Program-made: the position numbers and the translations under genes | Source of the DNA: Streptomyces paludis | GTDB taxonomy: Bacteria > Actinomycetota > Actinomycetes > Streptomycetales > Streptomycetaceae | Direction: 5' to 3' | Assembly: GCF_003344965.1 (NCBI RefSeq) | Contig: NZ_CP031194.1 | Location: forward strand, 4,526,001 to 4,590,000 | DNA length: 64,000 bases | The notes under the pieces: generated by a model | Database searches by the model: none | What the model was told of the DNA's origin: nothing | Seen by the model: the letters and a program-made list of their open reading frames with translations, nothing else | In this document: piece after piece, positions 1-7,279 of the stretch | Layout: every line of letters begins with the position of its first letter | Position numbering within the stretch: position 1 is the first letter of the stretch

Positions 1-498
1 GCTCGGCGAGGGCTTGAGCAGGGTGGTCGACCACGCGGCGTCGAGGTCCGCGAGCCGGCTGATCAGCGGCAGGACGACCGCCTTCCGGCGCAGCAGTCCG
101 CACAGCACGCCGTCGACCAGCAGCCCCGCCAGCCACAGAGGCACCGCCAGCAACAGCAGCAGACCGTAGACGTAGTAGGCGGCCATCCACCGCAGATCCT
201 TGCGCGTACCGGGGTCGCGGACCGCCGTGCGCAGCCGCTCCCGGAGCGGACCCGTCAGGGGCGCGTACGCCTCGGGGATCTTCTTCCCCGTCCACGCCTC
301 CACCTGGGTCCGCTTCGCGCCCGCCACCCGGCGCACCAGGAGCACCGCCTCGGGCAGCAGCCCGGCACCCACCACCAGCAGGGTGCCGGCGGCCGAGAAC
401 AGCAGCACGGTGACGAACAGGTACGAGAAGAAGCCCAGGGCCGTGGCTCCCGCGAGCTGCACTGTGGCCCGAGCCGCCTGTCGCACTGTGTTTCGCAT
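1..498 (-). CDS. sensor histidine kinase, N-terminal part (runs off the left edge)
   Basis: Only the first 166 residues are in the window. The protein opens with a short basic leader (MRNTVRQAARATVQ) followed by a hydrophobic segment at about residues 18-48, a soluble loop, and another hydrophobic pair at about 118-145. This is the usual membrane 'sensor domain' layout at the N-terminus of Streptomyces NarL-type sensor kinases. The HisKA_3 and ATPase domains would lie to the left of position 1. A perfect 8+8 bp palindrome at 557-574 sits about 60 bp upstream of the start and recurs in front of the MMPL exporter gene, so the cognate LuxR-type regulator probably controls both. The kinase assignment rests on the N-terminal pattern plus the fused kinase/LuxR relic nearby, so another sensor-domain protein is possible. 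Confidence 0.6.
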   Translation of the reverse strand, partial: MRNTVRQAARATVQLAGATALGFFSYLFVTVLLFSAAGTLLVVGAGLLPEAVLLVRRVAGAKRTQVEAWTGKKIPEAYAPLTGPLRERLRTAVRDPGTRKDLRWMAAYYVYGLLLLLAVPLWLAGLLVDGVLCGLLRRKAVVLPLISRLADLDAAWSTTLLKPSPS

Positions 499-556
499 GC
501 TGATCAGGCTAATTCCTCGCTTCACCCGGGGGCGGGAGAGCGGGCACCCGGTTCGG

Positions 557-574
557 GGTGTAGCCCGCTACACC
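557..574. promoter_or_regulatory. palindromic operator GGTGTAGC-CC-GCTACACC
   Basis: Perfect inverted repeat with 8-bp arms and a 2-bp spacer between the divergent kinase and GtrA-like genes. The same arms with the same spacing occur at 4913-4930 upstream of the MMPL gene. Symmetric sites of this size are typical of dimeric LuxR/NarL-type response regulators. The binding protein is inferred, not shown. Confidence 0.6.
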
Positions 575-678
575 ATGGGTTCGGGAGTGACACTCCTCGT
601 ACCGGCGGGCGGGTGACGGCACCGTTGAACGCAGTTGATCCGCGAGGTTCACCGTTCATCGTGCCGGAAGGAAATCCC

Positions 679-1479
679 ATGAAGTCGCACCGGGCCACGG
701 CCACCCCGGCAGCCCCGGCCGCAGCTCTGGCCGCAGCCTCGGCAGCCCCGGCCGCGCCCGGTCCGTTCGCTTCCTTCGCCCGGTTCGTACTGTTCGGTGG
801 CGGCGTCGGTGTCGCCTCCAGCTTCGCCGTCTCCCCGCTCGCCGCGCTGATGCCCTGGGCGGTCGCGAACGCGCTGATCACGGTCGCCTCCACCGTCCTG
901 TGCACGGAACTCCACGCCCGCTTCACCTTCGGGGCCGGGCGCCGTGCCGGATGGCGGCAGCACCTTCAGTCGGCGGGATCGGCCTCGGCCGCGTACGGGG
1001 TGACCACCGTCGCGATGCTCATCCTGCACCTGATGCAGCCGTCGGCCGGAACGCTGCGCGAGCAGGCCGTCTACCTCGGCGCCTCCGGGCTCGCGGGCAT
1101 CGGACGCTTTCTGGTGCTGCGGCTGTACGTGTTCGCCGTCGGCCGGAGCCAGGCCCCGGCGGACGGTGAGAGGGCGGTTCCGTCCATCCCGGTTCAGCGA
1201 GGTGTCCCTGTCCGATCGGCCATGGCTACGGCTGTGGCTACGGCCACCGCTTGGCAGGTCCCCTTGCGGGGCGTACGGGTGAACTCCAGGCCGGTCTCCC
1301 GGTCCGGTCGGGCCTCGCAGGGGAACCCGAAGGCGACGGCCGGGTCGCGCCCGTGGAGGTCGACCACGGATTCCACGAGGTCCGCGAAGTCGCCCACAGT
1401 CAGGCGGCCTTGGCGCCAGGCGCCCGCCCAGGTGATCGGCACGATGAGCCCGGCCGGCGCCACCACAGCGCGGGTATGA
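679..1479 (+). CDS. GtrA-like small membrane protein, probable C-terminal read-through
   Basis: The ATG at 679 is preceded by GGAAGGA at a good distance; an in-frame start at 613 has no such site. Residues about 30-155 hold four hydrophobic segments with the GtrA-family pattern: FVLFGGGVG near the start, the charged turn LHARFTFG after the second helix, and a final helix RFLVLRLYVFA. GtrA proteins help flip polyprenyl-linked sugars or are membrane proteins of unknown role. The family is normally 130-170 residues, but this frame runs to 266. From about position 1170 the extra tail is low-complexity and shares its DNA with a better-looking antisense reading frame, so the original stop was probably lost and the true homologous part ends near 1170. 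Confidence 0.6.
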   Translation: MKSHRATATPAAPAAALAAASAAPAAPGPFASFARFVLFGGGVGVASSFAVSPLAALMPWAVANALITVASTVLCTELHARFTFGAGRRAGWRQHLQSAGSASAAYGVTTVAMLILHLMQPSAGTLREQAVYLGASGLAGIGRFLVLRLYVFAVGRSQAPADGERAVPSIPVQRGVPVRSAMATAVATATAWQVPLRGVRVNSRPVSRSGRASQGNPKATAGSRPWRSTTDSTRSAKSPTVRRPWRQAPAQVIGTMSPAGATTARV

Positions 1480-1500
1480 CGTAGAGCAGCCTCACATTCG
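1194..1500 (-). pseudogene. possible gene remnant, unrecognised
   Basis: On the minus strand this frame has protein-like composition (TWAGAWRQGRLTVGDFADLV, then DPAVAFGFPCEARPD) and ends at a stop at 1194, but upstream it dissolves into arginine-rich shadow sequence with no credible start. It overlaps the tail of the GtrA-like frame. It reads like the 3' end of a gene whose front was deleted. No family was recognised, and it could simply be chance coding-like sequence. Confidence 0.25.
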
Positions 1501-1528
1501 TCCGGGGAGCATCGGGCAGGAGGCCCGC

Positions 1529-1800
1529 GTGGTCTCCTCGTACGCCCCGACGCTGCGCGCCCCCGCTCGCGCTCCGGGCCCGGGCGCCGGGCGCGCCGCC
1601 CGCTTTCTGCTGTTCTCGGTCCCCGAAGCGCCCGGGACGCCGCCGCCGCCCGGCGCTGACGCCGAGGCCGGCCTGCTGCCCCGGATACTGCCCGACGCGC
1701 TCCTCCTGTACGGGGTACGGGCGAGCCGGGACGCCGTGTCCCAGGCCAGGGACCGACACCCCTGCCACGCCCTTGCCGTGGGCGGCCCATGTCCACATCG
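1529..1800 (+). pseudogene. decayed fragment of a CHAT-domain protein
   Basis: Plus-strand residues read LLFSVPEAPGTPPPPGADAE, then LLPDALLLYGVRASRDAV. This resembles the stretch just before the catalytic His of actinobacterial CHAT (caspase-like) proteins, where a VPEAPG..PLPGA.AEA element is followed by a strand and a TRDAV.AALP.H..HFACHG segment. Here the catalytic HFACHG region is replaced by HPCHALAVGG and the frame stops at 1822. No start or N-terminal repeat region remains. It is a small relic with the active site destroyed, recognised by motif memory only. Confidence 0.45.
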
Positions 1801-1822
1801 GACCGTGAACGCCCTTACCTGA

Positions 1823-2301
1823 TAGGCCCGTTGTTGCTCTATCGGCCCGTCCGTCCTCGCCTCTCGACCCCGCCACGGAGCGGCTGATCCTCGCGGTGTA
1901 CTACGGCGGCAGCCGAGGAGGCGGCGCGCTACCTGAGGCCGGTTGCGGAGATCGGGAACCCAGGGGCCTGCCAGGCACCTGACGAGTTACGTTTCCGCCG
2001 CACCCACGCCGTCCCTACGGCTGGAACCCGGCCCCCGTACGCCCAACCCCGTACCCCCAACTGCCGCCGCCCGAGCCCCGGTGTGGGGGAGACCTCCCCT
2101 GCGGCGGGCCCAACTCGGCCTCCTCCGCAGGCGAGTGGCTGGACCAGGAGCTGCTGTTCCACTTCGACGACCTCATCCACCCCCACGGGCACCGCCACTC
2201 CCAAGGGCACCGCCACCACCGCCGATGCCTGCCGTGGCCGCCCTCAAGCCGCTGGGGGAGCCGGCCGGCCGCCCGGTGTCCCCGCCCGCTGACACCCGTA
2301 A
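1823..2301. other. gene-poor decayed stretch
   Basis: No credible gene. Short plus-strand pieces look like scraps of coding sequence, for example AAEEAARYLRPVAEIG near 1910 and GEWLDQELLFHFDDLIHPHG near 2130, but they lie in different frames, lack starts and are separated by stops. This fits continuing decay next to the CHAT fragment. Confidence 0.4.
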
Positions 2302-2334
2302 GCCCGGCGGCGAGTCAAGTGCTCGCCGCCGGGC
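2302..2334 (-). terminator. hairpin terminator of the MMPL gene
   Basis: Perfect 13-bp GC-rich stem (arms 2302-2314 and 2322-2334) with a 7-nt loop. It lies 108 bp past the stop codon of the minus-strand MMPL gene, with no U-run, as is common in Streptomyces. Confidence 0.6.
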
Positions 2335-2441
2335 CTGGGGCTCGCCGTTCCCCGTCCCCACGGGTTCGGCGAGTGCGGGGCCGATACCGCCATGGTGGCC
2401 CCGGTCTGGGTGGTCAGTTGGTTACTGAGGTGGTCAGTCGG

Positions 2442-4700
2442 TCAGTGGGTCAGGGTGAGCGTGCGCTCAGGGTTGTCGTGGTCGTTGCCCCGACCCTGTC
2501 CGTCGCCCTGGTCGGTGGGGGCGGGGTGCTTGCGGGTGATTGCCTCGCCCTCGACGTCGATGCTGGGCAGGAGCCGGTCGAGCCAGCGCGGCAGGTGCCA
2601 GGCGCGGTCGCCGAGGAGGGCGAGTACGGCCGGGACGATGGCCATGCGGACCACGAAGGCGTCGAAGAGGACGGCGATGGCGAGACCGAAGCCGATCATC
2701 TTGATCATGGACTCGCTGGCGCCGATGAATCCGGAGAAGACCGCCACCATGATCAGTCCGGCGGCGACGACCACCCGGCCGCTGGTGCGGAACCCGGAGA
2801 CGATCGCCTCCGCGGGCCGCTCGCCGTGCACGTACGCCTCGCGGATACGGGAGACGAGGAAGACCTCGTAGTCCATGGCCAGTCCGAAGACGATCCCGAC
2901 GAGGAAGATCGGCATCATGCTCATGATCGGGCCGGTCTGTTCGACACCGAGGAGGCTCGCGCCGTGGCCGTTCTGGAAGACGGTGACGACCACGCCCAGG
3001 GCCGCCAGGACGGAGAGCAGATAGCCCACCGCCGCCTTCAGCGGGACGAGGATCGAGCGGAAGACCAGCATGAGCAGCACGATCGCGAGTCCGACGACGA
3101 CGATCAGATACGGGATCAGGGCGTCCTGGAACTTCTTCGCGACGTCGATGTTCATCGCCGTGCTGCCCGTGACCTCGTACGTCGCGCCGGCCTCGGCCTC
3201 GATGCCGCCGCGTTCGGCGCGGATGGACTTGACCAGGTCGATGGTCCTGGAGTCGGTGGGGCTGGTGGACGGGGTCGCGGAGATGATCGCCGTGTCACCG
3301 GCCGGGTTGAACTGCGCCGGCGATACGGAGACGATCCCGCTCGTTCCGGCGATGCGCTTGCCGACCGTGGCGGCGGCGGCCTTGGGGTCGTCCGCTCCCT
3401 TGGCGTCGACGACGATCACCAGCGGGCCGTTGAAGCCGGGCCCGAAGCCGTCGGCCAGCGCGTCGTAGGCACGGCGTTCGGTGGTGGAGGTGGGCTTGGC
3501 CTCGTCGCCCGGCATCCCGAGCTGGAGGTCGGCGGCCGGGACGGCGAGGGCGCCGAGGCCCACGACGCCGAGGATGAGGATGGGCAGGGGGCGGCGTACG
3601 ACCAGGCTCGCCCAGCGGCTGCTGGCGTTCTTGACGTTGCCCGCGCTGTCGGTCTTCGTACGGCGGGGCTTCTTGCCCTTGCGGACCCGGCGGGAGAGCA
3701 CGGCGTTGGGCCAGAAGCCGAGGAGCGCGGGGACCAGGGTGAGGCAGATGACGACGGAGACGAGAACGGCTCCGGCGGCGGTGAGGCCCATCTTGGTGAG
3801 CATGGGGATACCGACGACGGCCAGGCCGGCCAGCGCGATGACGACGGTCAGACCGGCGAAGACGACGGCGGATCCGGCCGTACCGACGGCCATGCCCACG
3901 GCTTCCCTCGGCGCGCGGCCCTTGGCGCGTTCCTCGCGGTAGCGGGAGACGACGAAGAGGGCGTAGTCGATGCCGCAGGCGAGGCCGAGCATCGAGGCGA
4001 GGGTGCCGCTGGTGAGGGAGAGCCCGAAGGTGGTGCCGAGGGCGATAATGGCGGTCATGCTGACGGCGACACCGATGACGGCGGTGAGCAGCGGCAGCCC
4101 GGCCGCGGCCATGGACCCGAAGGTGATCAGCAGGACCACCGCCGCGATCGCGATACCGATGGCCTCGGCGGAGCCGCCCGCGGCGGGCTGGGTCGCCAGG
4201 GCGTCCCCGCCTGTCTCGACCGTCAGACCCGCGTCCCGGGCCTGTTCGACGGCGCGTTCCAGATGCTCCTTGCCGGCGTCCGTCAGGTCGTCGGCGGCGG
4301 TCTTGAAGGAGACGGTGGCGTACGCGGTGGTGCCGTCCTCGCTGACCGCCTTCGCCTGGAAGGGGTTGACGGCTCCGGCGACCTGCGGGCCGTCCGCGGC
4401 GTCCTTGACCAGGTCGTTGATGACCGCCTTGTTCTTCGCGGCGGTGACCTTCTCCCCGTTCGGCGCGATGAACACGATCCGGGCGCTCGCCCCGTCCGCC
4501 CCCGATCCGGGGAAGCGCTCGTCGAGGAGGTCGAACGCCTTCTGCGACTCGATCCCCGGCATCGCGAACCCGTCGTCGGGCGCTTCGGACGCCTGGGTCG
4601 CCGCGAAACCGACGGCCCCCAGAACGGCCACCCACAGCAGGGTGACGAACCATCGCCACCGGAAAGCGATACGGCCTACGTGATACAGGACAGTAGCCAT
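2442..4700 (-). CDS. MMPL/RND-family membrane exporter
   Basis: 753-residue inner-membrane transporter of the MMPL type, a proton-driven exporter of lipids or drugs. One hydrophobic helix near the N-terminus is followed by an extracytoplasmic loop of about 150 residues and a block of helices, and the same arrangement then repeats. The two signature segments DYALFVVSRYREE and DYEVFLVSRIREAY occur at equivalent places in the halves and carry the proton-relay Asp residues. The ATG at 4700 follows GGAGG; the in-frame ATG at 4721 would place that site inside the gene. A palindrome shared with the kinase gene lies about 210 bp upstream, and the relic of a two-component system sits immediately upstream. 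This context suggests induction by a two-component system, probably in response to membrane-active compounds. Confidence 0.9.
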   Translation of the reverse strand: MATVLYHVGRIAFRWRWFVTLLWVAVLGAVGFAATQASEAPDDGFAMPGIESQKAFDLLDERFPGSGADGASARIVFIAPNGEKVTAAKNKAVINDLVKDAADGPQVAGAVNPFQAKAVSEDGTTAYATVSFKTAADDLTDAGKEHLERAVEQARDAGLTVETGGDALATQPAAGGSAEAIGIAIAAVVLLITFGSMAAAGLPLLTAVIGVAVSMTAIIALGTTFGLSLTSGTLASMLGLACGIDYALFVVSRYREERAKGRAPREAVGMAVGTAGSAVVFAGLTVVIALAGLAVVGIPMLTKMGLTAAGAVLVSVVICLTLVPALLGFWPNAVLSRRVRKGKKPRRTKTDSAGNVKNASSRWASLVVRRPLPILILGVVGLGALAVPAADLQLGMPGDEAKPTSTTERRAYDALADGFGPGFNGPLVIVVDAKGADDPKAAAATVGKRIAGTSGIVSVSPAQFNPAGDTAIISATPSTSPTDSRTIDLVKSIRAERGGIEAEAGATYEVTGSTAMNIDVAKKFQDALIPYLIVVVGLAIVLLMLVFRSILVPLKAAVGYLLSVLAALGVVVTVFQNGHGASLLGVEQTGPIMSMMPIFLVGIVFGLAMDYEVFLVSRIREAYVHGERPAEAIVSGFRTSGRVVVAAGLIMVAVFSGFIGASESMIKMIGFGLAIAVLFDAFVVRMAIVPAVLALLGDRAWHLPRWLDRLLPSIDVEGEAITRKHPAPTDQGDGQGRGNDHDNPERTLTLTH

Positions 4701-4889
4701 GGCGGTCAGGAGCCTCCACATCGGCGGAACAAGAACGGGGAAGGACAGCAACGGGGAAAGACAGCGCAGAAGAAGTCGGGGAGGCGCGTTCCGTCCGCCT
4801 CGGTCCAGGACCGGGGACGCCGTGCCTCACTGGTCTCTACGATCCCGTTCCGCGCGCTCCGCCACGAGGGACCACCCTCCCGAACCCGG

Positions 4890-4932
4890 GGTGTAGCCCA
4901 GCTCCGACGCGGGGTGTAGCCAGCTACACCCC
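4890..4932. promoter_or_regulatory. duplicated operator upstream of the MMPL gene
   Basis: A full palindrome occupies 4911-4932 (GGGGTGTAGC, 2-bp spacer, GCTACACCCC), identical in its inner 8-bp arms to the one at 557-574. A degenerate copy (GGTGTAGC then CCA then GCTCC) starts at 4890, 23 bp away, which is about two helical turns. The outer copy overlaps the stop codon of the kinase/LuxR relic. Tandem spacing on one DNA face fits cooperative binding of a response regulator. Confidence 0.6.
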
Positions 4933-5523
4933 GGGACGCCAGAGGTGACGACAGAAGCGGGTGAACCCCGTCTGATACGCGACCACGACGAGCTGCGCCC
5001 GGTCGCGCGCGCCCAGCTTGGTCATGATGCGGTTGACGTGCGTCTTCGCGGTGTGCGGCGATACGTACAGCCGCCGCGCGATGTCGTCGTTGGACAGCCC
5101 GCCGGCGACCAGCCCGAGCACCTCGCGCTCCCGCTTGGTGAGCCGGTCCATGCCGGGGTGCGCCGGGCGCGCCACCGCGGACAGGAAACCCCCGGTCGCA
5201 CGGGCGCGTTCCCGCATACCCGTCAGCCCCAGCCCGAGCCCGGTGCCGCCGGCAGGCGCCGGTCCGGCGCGCATCGCGTTGCGGACGGTGATGTCCAACG
5301 CGCCCGGACCGTACGCCGGCAGCAGCCGTACCTCGTGGTCCCGGCCGTGCTTGTGCGCGTTGGTGAGGCCCTCCTGGATGATCCGGTACGCGGCCGGATC
5401 CGTGGCGGGCGGCAGTGGGCGGGGCCGCCCGGCCGTCCGCTGCCGGATGGCCAGACCGGCCGAGGTGAACGATTCGAGCAGCTGGCCCAGCCGGGACAGA
5501 CCGGGGAGGGGCTCGGTCGGCAT
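4924..5523 (-). pseudogene. in-frame fusion relic: histidine-kinase ATPase domain joined to LuxR HTH
   Basis: Residues about 1-115 match the ATPase end of a NarL-type sensor kinase: the N-box region with EGLTNAHKH, then the G-box GTGLGLGLTGMRERA. Without a break, residues about 125-185 are the LuxR-type DNA-binding domain of a response regulator (LTKREREVLGLVAGG, SPHTAKTHVNRIMTKLGA). The sensor part, the phospho-accepting His domain and the whole receiver domain are missing. The simplest reading is one deletion that ran from the kinase gene into the downstream regulator gene and happened to keep the frame. It could still bind DNA or ATP, but phosphorelay is impossible. Listed as a pseudogene; an expressed chimera is the alternative. 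Confidence 0.7.
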
Positions 5524-5644
5524 GGCCTCGTCGCCGGAGCCGGTCCGGCGCGGTACGCCTCTCGGGGGCCCCTCGGGCGTCGCCTCACCGTGGACACCCG
5601 CCGTACCGCGATCGCGGTACGTTCCGGGGCCCGCTCCGCGCCGG

Positions 5645-6406
5645 TCAGACCTGGCCGGGGGCGGTGGGGTCGACAGCCGCCGGGTGGACGGCCGCGTCGG
5701 CCAGGGCCGCGACCCGCTCGGCGGGGACCGGCGTTCCGGGCGTCTTCACGTACCAGCCGTACATCTCCTCCTGGCTCAGCCCCGTGGCGGGCTTCGCGGT
5801 GAAGTACGGGTCGACGTGGACCGGGGTGCCCGGCCGGCTGCGCCAGCTGTCGGCGAGGGTGCCGATGTCGACCGAGTCGTAGCCGAGGACGTCCAGCAGC
5901 GCCGCCGCCTCCGCCTTGGCCGTGGCATCGTCACCCGCGATCGGCAGGGCGCTGCGGTCGGCGGCACCGGCGGGCCGGGCGAGGGTGAACAGCCGTACGA
6001 AGTCGATGTTGTTGAACGCCTTGACCACCTTCGCCCCGGCGAGGTGCCGCTGCACCAGCACGCTGGAGGCCGGGGCGGCCGGGCCGGCCTCGTCCAGCGC
6101 GGCGATGGGGCCGAAGCGGTCCGGGTAGTAGTTCATCGTGTCGATCACGGTCTTACCGGCCAGGGCGGCGGCCGGAAGCCTGTCGTAGGCGCTCAGCGGG
6201 ACGGTCGCCACCACCAGGTCGCCGGCTTCGGCGGCCTCGGCGGGGGTGGCCGCGCGGGCCCGCGGGCCGAGTTCGGTGACGAGGTCCGCGAGGGTCTCGG
6301 GGCCGCGGGAGTTGCTCAGGACGACGTCCAGTCCGGCGGCGACGGCGAGCCGGGCCAGCGCGCTGCCGATGTTGCCGGCGCCGATGAGTCCGAGGGTCTT
6401 GGTCAT
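5645..6406 (-). CDS. NADPH-dependent F420-reductase-like oxidoreductase
   Basis: Cytoplasmic Rossmann-fold protein of about 253 residues. The N-terminus TLGLIGAGNIGSALARLA carries the GxGxxG nucleotide-binding loop followed by the strand ending in SNSRGPE, as in the NADPH:F420 oxidoreductase-like family. NNIDF near residue 135 resembles the conserved FN element of that family. The start at 6406 has GGAGG 9 bp upstream; the longer frame to 6442 has none. It is divergent from a TetR gene with a short palindrome between them, so it is a likely TetR target. The substrate cannot be told from sequence. Confidence 0.75.
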   Translation of the reverse strand: MTKTLGLIGAGNIGSALARLAVAAGLDVVLSNSRGPETLADLVTELGPRARAATPAEAAEAGDLVVATVPLSAYDRLPAAALAGKTVIDTMNYYPDRFGPIAALDEAGPAAPASSVLVQRHLAGAKVVKAFNNIDFVRLFTLARPAGAADRSALPIAGDDATAKAEAAALLDVLGYDSVDIGTLADSWRSRPGTPVHVDPYFTAKPATGLSQEEMYGWYVKTPGTPVPAERVAALADAAVHPAAVDPTAPGQV

Positions 6407-6480
6407 GGCTTCATGCCTCCATTGCGATGGTGCCGATGACACCGACGGCGTACTGCGTCAGTGCTTCAGTAATGACTCAA

Positions 6481-6505
6481 TGACGATAACTGAAACTCAG
6501 TGTCA
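6481..6505. promoter_or_regulatory. candidate TetR operator
   Basis: Between the divergent reductase and TetR genes lies ACTGA-AAC-TCAGT (6489-6501), flanked by TGAC at 6481 and GTCA at 6502. The TCAGT element also recurs just to the left in this AT-richer intergenic patch. Position and symmetry suggest an autoregulatory operator. Confidence 0.4.
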
Positions 6506-6556
6506 TACTGGCTACTGTAGCTCACGTATGCGAGCCGGATCCGGGTGAGAGGTAGG

Positions 6557-7159
6557 ATGCGCGAGGTGAACGCTGGACCGCGTACGAGAACGAGAGACAT
6601 CGCACGGGCCGCCGTGCGGTCGGAGCTGGCGCAGGTCGCCTACGACCTGATCCGCCGCGAGGGCTTCGACAAGGTGACCGTCAGTGATCTGGCCGCGGCG
6701 GCGGGAGTGTCCCGCAGCACCTTCCTGCGGTACTTCGGTACGAAGGAGGACGCCGTCCTCGGCGCCCTCGACGCGCAGGGCGAGCAGCTCGCCGACGCCC
6801 TGCGGGACCGCCCGGCCGACGAGGACGACTGGACGGCGCTGCGGCGCTCGCTCGACGTCCTCGTCGAGCCGTACCGCCTGGACCCGGCCGAGGCGCTCGC
6901 CACCACCCGCCTCATCATGGGCACCCCGGCCCTGTGCACACGGCAGCGCGAGAAGCAGAACAGCTGGCGCCCGCTCCTTGTCGGCGCCCTCGCCGAACGC
7001 ACCGACCCGGCACGGCCGTTCACGGTGGCGCTGTCGGTACGGGCGGGTGCGGCGCTGGAGTGTCTGAACACGGCCCTCGACCACTGGATCGTGTCCGACG
7101 GCGACTTGGACCTCGTCGACCTCCTGGACGAGGCATTCGCCGCACTGACGATCGGGTAA
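6557..7159 (+). CDS. TetR-family transcriptional regulator
   Basis: About 200 residues. The N-terminal helix-turn-helix is clear (RREGFDKVTVSDLAAAAGVS then RSTFLRYFGTKEDAV at about residues 28-62), followed by a helical ligand-binding domain with no recognisable subfamily motif. Starts are possible at GTG 6545, ATG 6557 and GTG 6566. ATG 6557 was chosen because the purine-rich GAGAGG precedes it, though the spacing is short. It faces the F420-reductase-like gene across about 150 bp, so local autoregulation and control of that gene is the simplest model. Confidence 0.85.
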   Translation: MREVNAGPRTRTRDIARAAVRSELAQVAYDLIRREGFDKVTVSDLAAAAGVSRSTFLRYFGTKEDAVLGALDAQGEQLADALRDRPADEDDWTALRRSLDVLVEPYRLDPAEALATTRLIMGTPALCTRQREKQNSWRPLLVGALAERTDPARPFTVALSVRAGAALECLNTALDHWIVSDGDLDLVDLLDEAFAALTIG

Positions 7160-7279
7160 CCGGGCTTCCGGTGCGCACGAGCCTCGGACAGCACAGGTTC
7201 TGTCTCGAATCCCGGATTGCCTGTCTTGAATCACCTGTTCGGGAGTGGCAAGAGGGAGCGGGCGATTAGTCTGCTTCTC

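Noticed and set aside
2319..4919. Very long plus-strand open frame opposite the MMPL gene
   Set aside because: Shadow of the minus-strand gene caused by high-GC codon bias; Asp/Gly/Glu-rich translation with no domain pattern.
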